From positions 1 to 20,830 of the forward strand of contig CAZJQI010000070.1 of the NCBI GenBank assembly GCA_964548275.1: 20,830 nucleotides of DNA, in the 5' to 3' direction. Below are positions 1-8,261 of this stretch, piece after piece. The DNA is from JAUVUV01 sp964548275. Its GTDB lineage: Bacteria; Gemmatimonadota; Glassbacteria; GWA2-58-10. The stretch's first letter is position 1. The number at the start of each line of letters is the position of its first letter. Below the pieces are notes generated by a model, which worked only from the letters and a program-made list of their open reading frames with translations, had not been told where the DNA came from and did no database searches. The position numbers and the translations under genes are program-made.

Positions 1-100
1 ATCACCAGGTTTAAATCCCCTTCTTTCCGAATTGTGAAGGATGAAAATAAATATTGTATGTGTCACACGGCAACTCTATGAAAACAAGGATAAAACCATC
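1..100. repeat. 100-bp direct repeat, copy 1 (left edge of window)
   Basis: These 100 bases recur in the same orientation at 20731-20830 with three mismatches (position 54 and two adjacent ones at 77-78). No coding capacity is evident. The copy lies about 70 bp upstream of the aldo/keto reductase start. It is probably an intergenic repeat at which the contig broke; because of the mismatches it is not an exact overlap of a circular sequence. Confidence 0.85.
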
Positions 101-110
101 AAGCAATTTA

Positions 111-147
111 CCTCGGAGCATGCTCCGAGGAATTCTTTTCGATTAAA
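111..147. repeat. 20-bp perfect palindrome plus 22-bp dispersed repeat
   Basis: Positions 111-130 form a perfect 20-bp inverted repeat (CCTCGGAGCA and its complement). Its right end runs into a 22-bp segment, 126-147, that is repeated exactly at 11365-11386 downstream of another hairpin. It sits just upstream of the aldo/keto reductase ribosome binding site, so it could be a terminator or processing hairpin for an upstream gene, or part of a dispersed intergenic element. Confidence 0.6.
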
Positions 148-168
148 CTTTCAGCTAAAGGATAAATC

Positions 169-1167
169 ATGCGCTACAGAACTTTCGGACGGATGGGCTG
201 GAAAGTGAGCGAAATCGGTTTCGGGGCCTGGGCAATCGCCGGGGACGCCTGGGGCAAGGTGGATGACGCTGAATCAGTCGCAACCCTGCACGAGGCCCTG
301 GATTCAGGCGTGAACTTTGTCGACACGGCGCAGGCTTACGGGGACGGCCACAGCGAGGAATTGATCGGCAGGGTGCTGGCTGAACGCGGCACGAAAGATC
401 GGGTTCATGTTGCCACCAAGATCCCCCCTGCAGGCAAGCTCTGGTGGACCGACCCTGATTTTGACGACATCGAGCAGTTTTACCCCTCAGGTTATCTCAG
501 GGAGCGTGTCGAACTCTCCCTTCGCCGGCTGGGCACCGAGGCAGTCGACCTGATACAGCTTCACACCTGGACCAGTGGTTTCAACAAGTACGATGAGTGG
601 CAGGAGACCCTGGAGAAACTGCGCGAGGAGGGAAAACTTCTGGCTTTCGGGATTTCCGCCAGCGAAAAACGTCCCGAGGATGTGATCCCGCTGGTCGAGG
701 CTGGCCGGATAGACAGTGTGCAGGTGATCTACAACCTGTTCGAGCAGCGCACTGCAGAAAGCGTGGTCGAGCCCTGCGGAAAAAACAATGTCGCCACGAT
801 AATCCGGGTGCCCCTGGATGAAGGCTCTCTCACCGGAAAATTCACCGGGAAAACCAGGTTCGGCAAAGGCGATTTCAGGCGGCATTTTTTCCGGGGCAAC
901 AACCTGAAAGCCACGGTGAAAAGGGTTGAGGAGATTCGCAGGTTCAAGGATAAGCGGTATCCCGAGATGACAATGGTCGAGCTGGCCCTTCTGTTCTGCC
1001 TGAGCCATCCTGAAACCTCGACCGTGATCGTGGGAATCAAGAACAAGGAGCAGTTGCGGGCGAATCTCAAAGTGACCGCGCATGATATTTTCACCCCTGA
1101 GCAGCTCGAGGAGCTGAAACAGTTCGAGTGGAAGCGCGAGTTCTGGAGTGAAGAAGTGGAGGAGTAA
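169..1167 (+). CDS. Aldo/keto reductase
   Basis: A 332-residue cytoplasmic NAD(P)H-dependent oxidoreductase of the aldo/keto reductase TIM-barrel family, which reduces aldehydes or ketones or oxidises sugars; the substrate cannot be told. The N-terminal RTFGRMGWKVSEIGFG is typical of the bacterial members. The catalytic tetrad is visible: D52 and Y57 in FVDTAQAYG, K84 in VATKIP and H132 in LIQLHTW. Length is usual for the family. ATG 169 is supported by AAAGGAT 6-12 bases upstream. The next gene on the same strand, a lipoprotein amidohydrolase, starts 61 bp downstream, so they may share a transcript. Family assignment is firm; physiological role is open. Confidence 0.93.
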   Translation: MRYRTFGRMGWKVSEIGFGAWAIAGDAWGKVDDAESVATLHEALDSGVNFVDTAQAYGDGHSEELIGRVLAERGTKDRVHVATKIPPAGKLWWTDPDFDDIEQFYPSGYLRERVELSLRRLGTEAVDLIQLHTWTSGFNKYDEWQETLEKLREEGKLLAFGISASEKRPEDVIPLVEAGRIDSVQVIYNLFEQRTAESVVEPCGKNNVATIIRVPLDEGSLTGKFTGKTRFGKGDFRRHFFRGNNLKATVKRVEEIRRFKDKRYPEMTMVELALLFCLSHPETSTVIVGIKNKEQLRANLKVTAHDIFTPEQLEELKQFEWKREFWSEEVEE

Positions 1168-1228
1168 AATTTCACTTGCTATACGAAATCTATATCTTAA
1201 GTATAACCTTTAATTCTGGAGAGATACC

Positions 1229-2899
1229 GTGAACCTCGCCCTGTTCGGGTTGGCATTTGTGATGCTTATGAGTGTTTTTTCCTGTAAAAAGCCTGTCCCG
1301 GCAGACCTGGTACTTAAAAACGGCCATATTTTTACGGTTGACCGGAATAACCCCTTTGCAGAGGCGGTTGCGGTGACCGGGAACAGGATTACCGCCGTGG
1401 GTTCAAACCGGCAGATTGAAAAGTTTGTCAAGCCTGAGGTAACCAAGGTGATTCTCCTGGAGGGGAAATTCGTGGTGCCCGGTTTCAATGACGCCCACGT
1501 GCATTTTTTCTCTGTGGGTTCGGCACTTGAGAAAGTGGACCTGGCCGGGATCACCAGCTACGACCAGATGAGAGAGAGGGTCGCCGCCAGGGTGAAAGAG
1601 GTCGAGCCGGGCCAGTGGATTATCGGCCGGGGGTGGGATCAGTCCCTCATTCCGGGCGGAGCCTGGCCCACAAAAGAGGTGATTGACGAAGTTTCCCGGG
1701 ACAACCCGGTATCGCTCTCCAGGGTGGACGGCCACAGCGTTCTGGTGAACAGCTACGTTCTGAAAGAATCAGGTATCACCACAGATACGCCGGACCCGGA
1801 GGGGGGCAAGATAGTCCGGAAACCTGATACAGGTGAGCCCACAGGCGTGCTGAAAGAAAACGCAACGGGGCTGGTTAAAAGGTCACACTACGGCAAGGAC
1901 GAGGAGGAAGAGGAAAACCTGAGGCACCTGAAACTGGCTCTCGAACAGGCAAAAATACTCGGGGTAACGAGCATTCACCATATCGGCAGCGGGTTGGAGT
2001 TTTTCGATCAGGCCGCCGGCAACGGGGAACTGACAGTCAGGGTATACTACTGCCCGAGATTGACAGACGATCCGGAAACTCTCAGGGAGTACTCCGAGCT
2101 TAAAGAGGAATACAAGGATAACCCGCTGATCAGATTCGGATTTTTGAAAAGCTTTATAGACGGTACACTGGGTTCGGCCACAGCGGCGCTGTTCGAGCCG
2201 TACAACGATGATCCGTCAACCTCCGGGGTGCTGGTGATCGAACCGGAGAAACTGGAAAAGATGGTGCTGGAGGCGGATCGCCGCGGATTCCAGATCGGCA
2301 TACACGCAATCGGCGCGCGGGGCAACCACCTGGTATTGGACGTCTATGAAAAAGCGATTCAAGCCAACGGCAGGCGGGAGGCCCGTCATCGGATCGAGCA
2401 CACCCAGATACTTGCTGAAAGCGATCTGCCACGGTTTGCCCAACTCGGGGTGATCGCCTCGATGCAGCCTTCCCATTGTATTACGGATAAAAGATTTGCT
2501 GAACACAGACTGGGTAAAAAACGCTGCCGTTATGCCTACGCCTGGCGCAGTGTGCTGGAGGCCGGGGCGCATGTCGCTTTCGGTACGGACGCGCCGGTTG
2601 AGATCCTGAACCCAATGGACGGACTGTATGCGGCTGTCACAAGGAAAGATAGAGAGGGCGAGGAGGGCGGGGGCTGGATACCGGAAGAGAAACTGACCAT
2701 GGAAAAGGCAATCGAGCTCTACACCCTGGAATCAGCTTACGCCTCGTTCGAGGAGGAGCGCAAGGGATCGATCGAACCAGGCAAGCTGGCTGACATGGTG
2801 GTTCTTTCGCAAAACCTGCTGGAAATTCCTGAGGATAAAATCCTTGATACAGAGGTCGTTTACACGATTTTCGACGGAAAAGTCATCTACGGGAAATAA
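1229..2899 (+). CDS. Lipoprotein amidohydrolase, YtcJ-like (amidohydrolase family 3)
   Basis: A 556-residue metal-dependent hydrolase of the amidohydrolase superfamily (YtcJ / N-substituted formamide deformylase branch). It starts at GTG 1229 behind GGAGAG. Residues 1-18 form a hydrophobic signal ending in a lipobox, with C19 as the lipidation site, so the enzyme should be membrane-anchored and face the periplasm; many relatives are cytoplasmic. Visible motifs are the metal-binding HVH (H90, H92) in FNDAHVHF, K307 in LKSFIDG, H359 in IGIHAIG, H391 in HRIEHTQ and D454 in AFGTDAPVE, followed by the small C-terminal beta domain (EPGKLADMVVL). It lies between an aldo/keto reductase and a secreted DUF4832 protein, suggesting use of an external substrate. 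The substrate is unknown. Confidence 0.93.
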   Translation: MNLALFGLAFVMLMSVFSCKKPVPADLVLKNGHIFTVDRNNPFAEAVAVTGNRITAVGSNRQIEKFVKPEVTKVILLEGKFVVPGFNDAHVHFFSVGSALEKVDLAGITSYDQMRERVAARVKEVEPGQWIIGRGWDQSLIPGGAWPTKEVIDEVSRDNPVSLSRVDGHSVLVNSYVLKESGITTDTPDPEGGKIVRKPDTGEPTGVLKENATGLVKRSHYGKDEEEEENLRHLKLALEQAKILGVTSIHHIGSGLEFFDQAAGNGELTVRVYYCPRLTDDPETLREYSELKEEYKDNPLIRFGFLKSFIDGTLGSATAALFEPYNDDPSTSGVLVIEPEKLEKMVLEADRRGFQIGIHAIGARGNHLVLDVYEKAIQANGRREARHRIEHTQILAESDLPRFAQLGVIASMQPSHCITDKRFAEHRLGKKRCRYAYAWRSVLEAGAHVAFGTDAPVEILNPMDGLYAAVTRKDREGEEGGGWIPEEKLTMEKAIELYTLESAYASFEEERKGSIEPGKLADMVVLSQNLLEIPEDKILDTEVVYTIFDGKVIYGK

Positions 2900-2969
2900 T
2901 TCGCCCGTTTTAAGCTCTTTTCCTGACTTTATTATCCATGCAGTTCTCACTTATCACGGAGGAAATGAG

Positions 2970-4421
2970 ATGAGAAAATTGATTCCGGCAGTCTGCATTT
3001 TTTCCGCTTTTTTAAGCTTTTCCACCCACGCGCAGGACAAGTACCCTGATACCACTGTCGTGCGGCCCGTAGAGATCGACGATGTTCTGGTCAACCCTGG
3101 AATCGGTTTCAACACTTTCCAGCGGTTCAACGGCGACACGCTGAATTCCGGGAGTGGCTGGACCGAAGGGTTCCCTATCGAGTACCAGGATTTCGACGGC
3201 GACCTGACCAACCCAGACCACCCGATGGCCTCCACCGCCTATTTCCGGGTTTACTGGAAATTTCTCGAGCCGGAGATGGACAAGTATAACTGGGGTATGA
3301 TCGACAAAGCGCTCAAGACCGCTGCAGAGAGGGGCCAGACCCTGCTTTTGCGGATTGCTCCTTACGGCAGCGGCCGTGAAAGGGACGTGCCTGCCTGGGT
3401 GAGAAAGATGTTCGGTCCTGAGAAGCCGGAAGAGCAAAAGACTCACCGTAGGTGGCGCGTGGATGCTGACGACCCGCGCTATATCAAGCATTTCACTGAC
3501 ATGGTGCGCGATCTCGGGTGCCGCTATGACGGCCATCCGGACCTGGAACTGGTGGACATGTCGATAGTGGGCTACTGGGGCGAGGGGGCAGGCTCGGCCA
3601 TGCTTCAGGAAAAAACCAGAAAAGCCCTGGTGGACGCCTACCTGGAAGCCTTCCCGAAAACTCACAAGGTAATGCTGCTCACTGATGAGAAAACCAACAA
3701 GTACGGCCGCGAAAAAGGCAATGTCGGCTGGCGGGTGGACTGTATCGGCGATCTCGGGTTCTGGGCCACGGACCAGGGAGGCTGGACCCACATGTGGGAT
3801 TACTACCCGCAGGGCATAATCGATTTCGGCATGGCGGAGGCCTGGAAAACCGCGCCGGTCACTCTGGAGATCTGCGGTACGCTGCTTAGCTGGAAAGACA
3901 AGCAGGGCTACGGTATCGATGAAGTGCGCTATATATTCGACCAGTCACTCAAGTGGCATATCTCCTCTTTCAACGCCAAGTCCTCTGCTGTGCCGCCCCA
4001 GTGGTGGCCCGAGGTCAACCGCTGGCTAAAGAAAATGGGCTACCGGTTCGTGCTGCGCAGATTTTCATATCCTGATTTTGTGCGCCCCCACAGCAAGCTC
4101 GCTTTCCGCACCTGGTGGGAAAACAAGGGTGTGGCCCCGATTTACCGCAAATTCACTCTCGCCCTCAGGCTGAAAAACCACAAGAGAACCGAGGTTTTCT
4201 ATCTCGACGAGGATATCCGTAAATGGCTCCCAGGGGATATCGTATACGATGATGCTATTTTCCTGCCTGTGGATATGCCGGAGGGAAACTACGATCTCGG
4301 GATCGCGATCCTGGACCCGCATACTCTGAAACCCAAGGTCCAGCTTGCAATCGAGGGCAAGGGACCGGACGGCTGGTATCACCTGGGGAAAGTGGCCGTG
4401 CGGGAAACCCTGAAAGAATGA
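2970..4421 (+). CDS. Secreted DUF4832 glycoside-hydrolase-like protein
   Basis: A 483-residue exported protein. I place the start at ATG 2970 because GGAGG lies 7 bases upstream and the first 21 residues form a Sec signal peptide ending THA before QDKYPD; an in-frame ATG at 2844 would overlap the preceding gene and hide the signal. The mature N-terminus has the NPGIGF motif (42-47) seen in DUF4832 proteins. YWKFLEPEMDKYNW (from residue 95) resembles the GH42-like TIM-barrel signature, and IVGYWGEGAGS may form part of the active site. The last ~110 residues (RFSYPDFVRP, FRTWWENKGVAP) match a DUF4832 beta-sandwich. The likely role is binding or hydrolysis of a polysaccharide outside the inner membrane; activity in this family is poorly characterised. 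Gap to the amidohydrolase is 70 bp. Confidence 0.85.
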   Translation: MRKLIPAVCIFSAFLSFSTHAQDKYPDTTVVRPVEIDDVLVNPGIGFNTFQRFNGDTLNSGSGWTEGFPIEYQDFDGDLTNPDHPMASTAYFRVYWKFLEPEMDKYNWGMIDKALKTAAERGQTLLLRIAPYGSGRERDVPAWVRKMFGPEKPEEQKTHRRWRVDADDPRYIKHFTDMVRDLGCRYDGHPDLELVDMSIVGYWGEGAGSAMLQEKTRKALVDAYLEAFPKTHKVMLLTDEKTNKYGREKGNVGWRVDCIGDLGFWATDQGGWTHMWDYYPQGIIDFGMAEAWKTAPVTLEICGTLLSWKDKQGYGIDEVRYIFDQSLKWHISSFNAKSSAVPPQWWPEVNRWLKKMGYRFVLRRFSYPDFVRPHSKLAFRTWWENKGVAPIYRKFTLALRLKNHKRTEVFYLDEDIRKWLPGDIVYDDAIFLPVDMPEGNYDLGIAILDPHTLKPKVQLAIEGKGPDGWYHLGKVAVRETLKE

Positions 4422-4690
4422 AAATACGTCTTGTATCCAAAGGAGAGTGTTTTAAGAAAGGTGTTAAATGATGTATAAGCTCACGGACAAAATTTGCTGC
4501 CGCTTACATGTTTTTTCAATTATGTAGATTCGATATATATAAAATAAAACTTTTCCTCTTATTTCTCTTTTATTTTGCATCTTGGATGGATTAATTTGGT
4601 TCAAGTGAACATGGACAAATTATTTTTCGGTTTTAATTTGTAGAAGGTTTAACTATAATATGAATCTAATTTAGAATAAGGACCGGAGAA
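4422..4690. other. AT-rich intergenic region
   Basis: A 269-bp stretch marking an abrupt change from GC-rich genes to AT-rich sequence. A TATAAT at 4654-4659 lies 31 bases before the glycosyltransferase start and could be its -10 box, but no clear -35 box is seen at the right distance. No credible gene or repeat was found. Confidence 0.4.
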
Positions 4691-5920
4691 ATGAAGATAC
4701 TAATCACCCCAAAGGAATTTCCTCACAGTAAAGTAATAGGAGGTCCAATCCTTATTTACAACAGAATTAAATATCTATCGAAAAACCATAAAGTTGGTTT
4801 AGCCTCATTTATAAAGGAGGAGGATAGACAATATTTAGGCTCTATCGAGCCTTATCTATATGATCTGGAACTGATGCCTTACCCCCAGCCGCGAAATACT
4901 GTTAAGAAGATCAAAGATTTCATTTTTTCTGAAGTACCTGCCTATATGTGTAATAACAAGTCCTCACAGATGAGGGAGACAATTGCTCAAATGACTTGCC
5001 GGGGGGATTATGATGCAGTCATAGCCGAGTATACTGTAATGGGGCAATATTTGTACCGTAACCCTGGTATAAATCCCCGTACAAAGCGGGTGATTTCCTG
5101 TCATGAGAGTTACACCATCGCTCGTAAAAACGCCCGAGATTTGTACGGTATATTTTCTAAGCAAGGATTTCAGGCAGTATTGGATTTACGCCGGCTGGAA
5201 TCCTATGAATTTCAAATGTATCGTGACGCAGATAAAATGCTCACGCTTACACCTGAAGAGAGGGATGGTCTTCTGAAATATGATCCCACATTGGATATTG
5301 AGATAGTTCCACACGGAGTGGACCCTGAATATTTTTCACCGCGTCCAGAGCAGCTCCAGGAAACTGCGGTGGGATTTTTAGGCAACTATCCACATGATCC
5401 AAACCGCGAGGCTGTCATGTATTTTCTAAAGGAGATGTGGCCGGAATTAAAAAAACGCATCTCAGGAATAAAATTTTATGTAATAGGCCGAGGACCCACC
5501 GATGATATTCTTTCTGCTGCTAATGAAGACCCAAGTATCATAGTCACTGGATTAGTAGATGATGTGAGGGAATATTTAAAAAGAATAAAAGTCTTTGTGG
5601 CCCCAATAAGACTGGGTAGAGGATTTAGAGGAAAGGTACTGGAGGTCATGGCAATGGGAATCCCAGTGGTGAGCACGCACTTGGCGGCAGAGGGGATGGC
5701 AACAAACGACAGACAAGATATTATGCTAGCAGAATCTCCCGCAGAATTTATCGAAAGGATCGTCGAATTATTCCATGATAAACAGTTATACCTGAAGATT
5801 AAAGACAATAGCCGACGTTTGGTTGAAGAAAATTACTCTTATCAAAAAGGGGTAGAAATTTTGGAGAAAGTACTACTGAGGTTGGTTCAAGGAAATAACC
5901 ACCAGGCAGCTAATACTTAG
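4691..5920 (+). CDS. Family 4 glycosyltransferase
   Basis: A 409-residue GT-B fold glycosyltransferase resembling the sugar transferases of exopolysaccharide (PEP-CTERM/EpsH-associated) clusters. The N-terminal domain has the GG pair of KVIGGPILIYNRIKYLS (residues 14-30). The linker VPHGVD (206-211) and the C-terminal domain GFLGNYPHDPN (228-238), YVIGRGP and PIRLGRGFRGKVLEVMAMGIPVV (305-327) hold the nucleotide-sugar binding region, including K315 and E318. GGAG precedes ATG 4691. It is markedly AT-richer than the genes to the left and has no partner polysaccharide genes nearby, only a broken transposase gene downstream, so it may be acquired or a remnant of a larger glycan locus. Donor and acceptor are unknown. 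Confidence 0.9.
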   Translation: MKILITPKEFPHSKVIGGPILIYNRIKYLSKNHKVGLASFIKEEDRQYLGSIEPYLYDLELMPYPQPRNTVKKIKDFIFSEVPAYMCNNKSSQMRETIAQMTCRGDYDAVIAEYTVMGQYLYRNPGINPRTKRVISCHESYTIARKNARDLYGIFSKQGFQAVLDLRRLESYEFQMYRDADKMLTLTPEERDGLLKYDPTLDIEIVPHGVDPEYFSPRPEQLQETAVGFLGNYPHDPNREAVMYFLKEMWPELKKRISGIKFYVIGRGPTDDILSAANEDPSIIVTGLVDDVREYLKRIKVFVAPIRLGRGFRGKVLEVMAMGIPVVSTHLAAEGMATNDRQDIMLAESPAEFIERIVELFHDKQLYLKIKDNSRRLVEENYSYQKGVEILEKVLLRLVQGNNHQAANT

Positions 5921-6001
5921 TACAAGTTTTCATATATATGGTTACGTGTTCAAATAAGGCGATTTATCCATCATCTTTAAAAAATCAGGCATTCAGGACA
6001 A

Positions 6002-6554
6002 ATGACGAACATCCGGCGACATAGACGTTCAATCCGCTTGAAGGATTACGATTATGCCTCTCCGGGAGCGTATTTTGTAACTGTTTGCACTCATGATCGG
6101 GAATGTTTGTTCGGGGAAATTGTGGATGGGCAGATGATGTTGAATGAAAACGGCCTGATTGTGGTGGGAGAATGGGAGAGAGCCTCGATTATCAGGGAAG
6201 AGATCGAGATTGATTCATTTGTGGTGATGCCGAATCACTTGCATGGGATTCTAGTTGTTTCGGAGTAGGGGCGGTTCGCGAACCGCCCCTACATCAAAAC
6301 GCAAACCATTAGGCCGTATTATAGGAGCATTTAAAACAGTTTCAACCAAACGGGTTAATATTTTGCGCCGCACTCCCGGCGCACCTCTATCACAGCGCGG
6401 GTTTTATGAGCATGTAATCCGGGATACGGATAATATGAACCAGGTTGTCTGGTACGATATAGTCTTGACCAATAGAACATATTTATTTGCAGGTATTATC
6501 TTGACTTTGCTTTTCGGCCTGCTCAATCTACAGAAAAGGGAAAAATTCCTCTAA
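6002..6554 (+). pseudogene. REP-associated tyrosine transposase (RAYT/Y1_Tnp), frameshifted
   Basis: Residues 1-88 (RLKDYDYASPGAYFVTVCTHDREC, then MPNHLHGILVV with the HUH pair H79/H81) are the N-terminal part of an IS200-like RAYT transposase. The frame stops at 6266-6268, and homology continues in the +1 frame (RGGSRTAPT, KPLGRIIGAFKTVSTKRVN, FYEHVIRD). Compared with the related remnant at 16079-16342, about 5 bases are missing just before the palindrome, which explains the shift. After FYEHVIRDTDNMNQ the sequence no longer matches the usual YI-x-NP block carrying the catalytic tyrosine, so the C-terminus also looks decayed. No terminal repeats could be fixed. Confidence 0.8.
6265..6292. 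repeat. 28-bp perfect palindrome (REP-like) inside RAYT coding sequence
   Basis: A perfect 28-bp inverted repeat (GTAGGGGCGG, TTCGCGAA centre, CCGCCCCTAC). In the RAYT frame it reads RGGSRTAPT. Its 24-bp core recurs at 16133-16156 at the same place in the second RAYT remnant, and a diverged version lies in the intergenic region at 11505-11532. Confidence 0.85.
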
Positions 6555-6591
6555 ATCTTAGTAATCAGGCTATTGATTGTGTAAGGCAATT

Positions 6592-6969
6592 TTATTTGTG
6601 CGGCTCGATAATCACCTTGATCGATTCACCCGCATCAGCGACCAGCCTGAACCCTCTGGCAGTTTCCTCCAGGGGCAGCCGGTGCGTGATCAGCGCCTTG
6701 ACATGAACTCTTCCGGAACGGATCAGCTCGATTGCCACCTCGGCATCGTACGGACTATTGGCGTAGGAAGGGAGCACGGTTATCGAGTTGCGCCAGAATT
6801 CGTTTGCCGGAATCGGGATTTCCACCCCCGGGTCCGTGGTGGCAAAACAGAGCACCGTGCCTCCCCGGTCCACGGATTTCAGCGCCTGCTCGAACGCAGA
6901 CAGCGCTCCGGCGCAGACAATCACAAGCTCAGCCAGATAACCACCGTTGAGTTCTTTCACCAGCGCCGG
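6592..6969 (-). pseudogene. 3' fragment of zinc-dependent dehydrogenase gene (partial duplicate)
   Basis: This encodes the last ~124 residues (ALVKELNGGYLAELVIVCAG to VIIEPHK, then stop) of the dehydrogenase whose full copy is at 9370-10395. Segment 6599-6969 matches 9377-9747 at 369 of 371 positions; both differences are synonymous third-base changes in adjacent glycine/tyrosine-region codons. The catalytic zinc, structural zinc and nucleotide-binding motifs are absent. An in-frame extension to a GTG at 7017 exists, but with no plausible ribosome site. The final residue differs (K here, G in the full copy) because identity ends one codon before the stop. Confidence 0.93.
6599..6969. repeat. 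371-bp direct repeat, copy 1
   Basis: Pairs with 9377-9747 in the same orientation, 2 mismatches in 371. Together they flank the AT-rich segment carrying the two propeller-like genes. Confidence 0.95.
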
Positions 6970-7105
6970 TTTACGAGCCGAGGGGATATTGAAAAAGGGA
7001 GTTCCTAAGGATCGCACCTTTCAGAAAATAAATTTTCGTGTTAAATTTGATATGACAAACATAATTATAAGGCATATAAAGAAATCAACAATGATTTACT
7101 CACAC

Positions 7106-8113
7106 ATGAAATTAAGTCAAACTCTATTTGTTTCTTTTTTATGTATGCTCGGATCGTTCATTATGAGTGAATCAAAGCCACTGGGATTATCTTCCACTGT
7201 CGGGGATGCAATATCATTGAAGTTAAGAGAGAATGGTACATTAAGAGAGGCTATATACTTTGGTAGCATATCTGACGGAAATATGAAGAAAATTTTTTTT
7301 GATGAAAACATATTTGTGAATTTTCAATCACTTTCTTCAAAAGGTGATAGAATTGCAATCAAAGGTAGTTATTTTGATTTGAATTCAGCAGTTTATCAAA
7401 AGCACAAAAAAGCACCTCAGGTTTTGTTAGTGATCGATACAGTAGGGAATGTTTTGAATAGATTAGACTTAGAATTAATTAGAGGTTATTCCTGGAGTCC
7501 TGCTGGTGATAAAATAGTATTTATCGAGGGCAAACGCTCTGATAAAGATGATTTTTGGAGACCACAATATGGTAAAGCGGTATGGATATTGGATACAGTT
7601 GCTGGTACAAAGAATGTTCTTTGTAGAGCAGACTCCAATCAAAATTTTCAGGATGTGACCTGGGAAAAATTTGATGGAAACATCTACGTGGAAATGATGG
7701 TTAATCTTGAATATGGCACCCATCATGGCATCTTTAAATACGATCTCGCCAAAATGAGTTTTGTTCCTACTCCTTATAAGTCTTTAGATTTTTCACCTGA
7801 TGGGAAATATTACTATTATAGTGATGACAGTCCAGTTCATATTATTTATAGTAGAGAAACCAATGAAGCTGTAACTTTTGGCCAAGATTCTAATTTCCAA
7901 TTATTGGATTGGTTCGTTGATGAGAAAAACACCTATACAGTTAGATTGGCACCTGGTGGTTTTTGGATTGTTAATTTAGACACTGGGAGTGCTAAGCTCG
8001 TGCCTAAACCTGAGGATAATCTACGATCACCTTTTCCTATTGGCATTAGTAATGGAAAACCGATGTGGATCAAATCTAACGAGAATGGCAGCCTGCAAGT
8101 ATTTACTAAGTGA
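7106..8113 (+). CDS. Secreted propeller-like protein, paralog 1
   Basis: About 335 residues, no named family recognised. The start is uncertain: ATG 7106 gives MKLSQTLFVSFLCMLGSF, a credible signal peptide, while ATG 7091 would add five residues; neither has a good Shine-Dalgarno. The body is rich in blade-like motifs reminiscent of TolB/WD40-type beta-propellers (SWSPAGDKIVFIEG, DFSPDGKYYYYS). It is clearly paralogous to the next gene: shared blocks include NMKKIFF, KFDGNIYVE, PTPY-x-LDFSPDGKYYY and YSRETNEAV. The gene is strongly AT-rich compared with the flanking dehydrogenase, which suggests transfer. A strong hairpin terminator follows. Likely an exported or periplasmic protein of unknown binding function. 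Confidence 0.75.
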   Translation: MKLSQTLFVSFLCMLGSFIMSESKPLGLSSTVGDAISLKLRENGTLREAIYFGSISDGNMKKIFFDENIFVNFQSLSSKGDRIAIKGSYFDLNSAVYQKHKKAPQVLLVIDTVGNVLNRLDLELIRGYSWSPAGDKIVFIEGKRSDKDDFWRPQYGKAVWILDTVAGTKNVLCRADSNQNFQDVTWEKFDGNIYVEMMVNLEYGTHHGIFKYDLAKMSFVPTPYKSLDFSPDGKYYYYSDDSPVHIIYSRETNEAVTFGQDSNFQLLDWFVDEKNTYTVRLAPGGFWIVNLDTGSAKLVPKPEDNLRSPFPIGISNGKPMWIKSNENGSLQVFTK

Positions 8114-8149
8114 TATAGGAATTTATTAACCTAATCTTTTCTGAAGCTA

Positions 8150-8199
8150 ATACAGCGGTATCTAATGAGTTAAGTAAATCGGATGCCGCTGTATTTTTA
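8150..8199 (+). terminator. Rho-independent terminator
   Basis: ATACAGCGGTATC (8150-8162) pairs with GATGCCGCTGTAT (8182-8194) to give a 13-bp stem with one G-T wobble and a 19-base loop, followed by a T-run on the + strand. It separates the two paralogous genes, which are therefore probably transcribed separately. Confidence 0.75.
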
Positions 8200-8261
8200 T
8201 CTTAATAGGTTCTATCGTCGCATTAAATTCTATTGATTTCTTTCCCCGAACGGATTTCATT

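Noticed and set aside
4468..4527. Short + strand frame MMYKLTDKICC after an AGGAG-like sequence
   Set aside because: Only 19 residues, AT-rich context, no conserved feature.
6592..7017. Fused 141-residue frame combining a new N-terminus with the dehydrogenase fragment
   Set aside because: The GTG start has no usable ribosome site and the fragment lacks all catalytic motifs; the in-frame fusion is likely chance.
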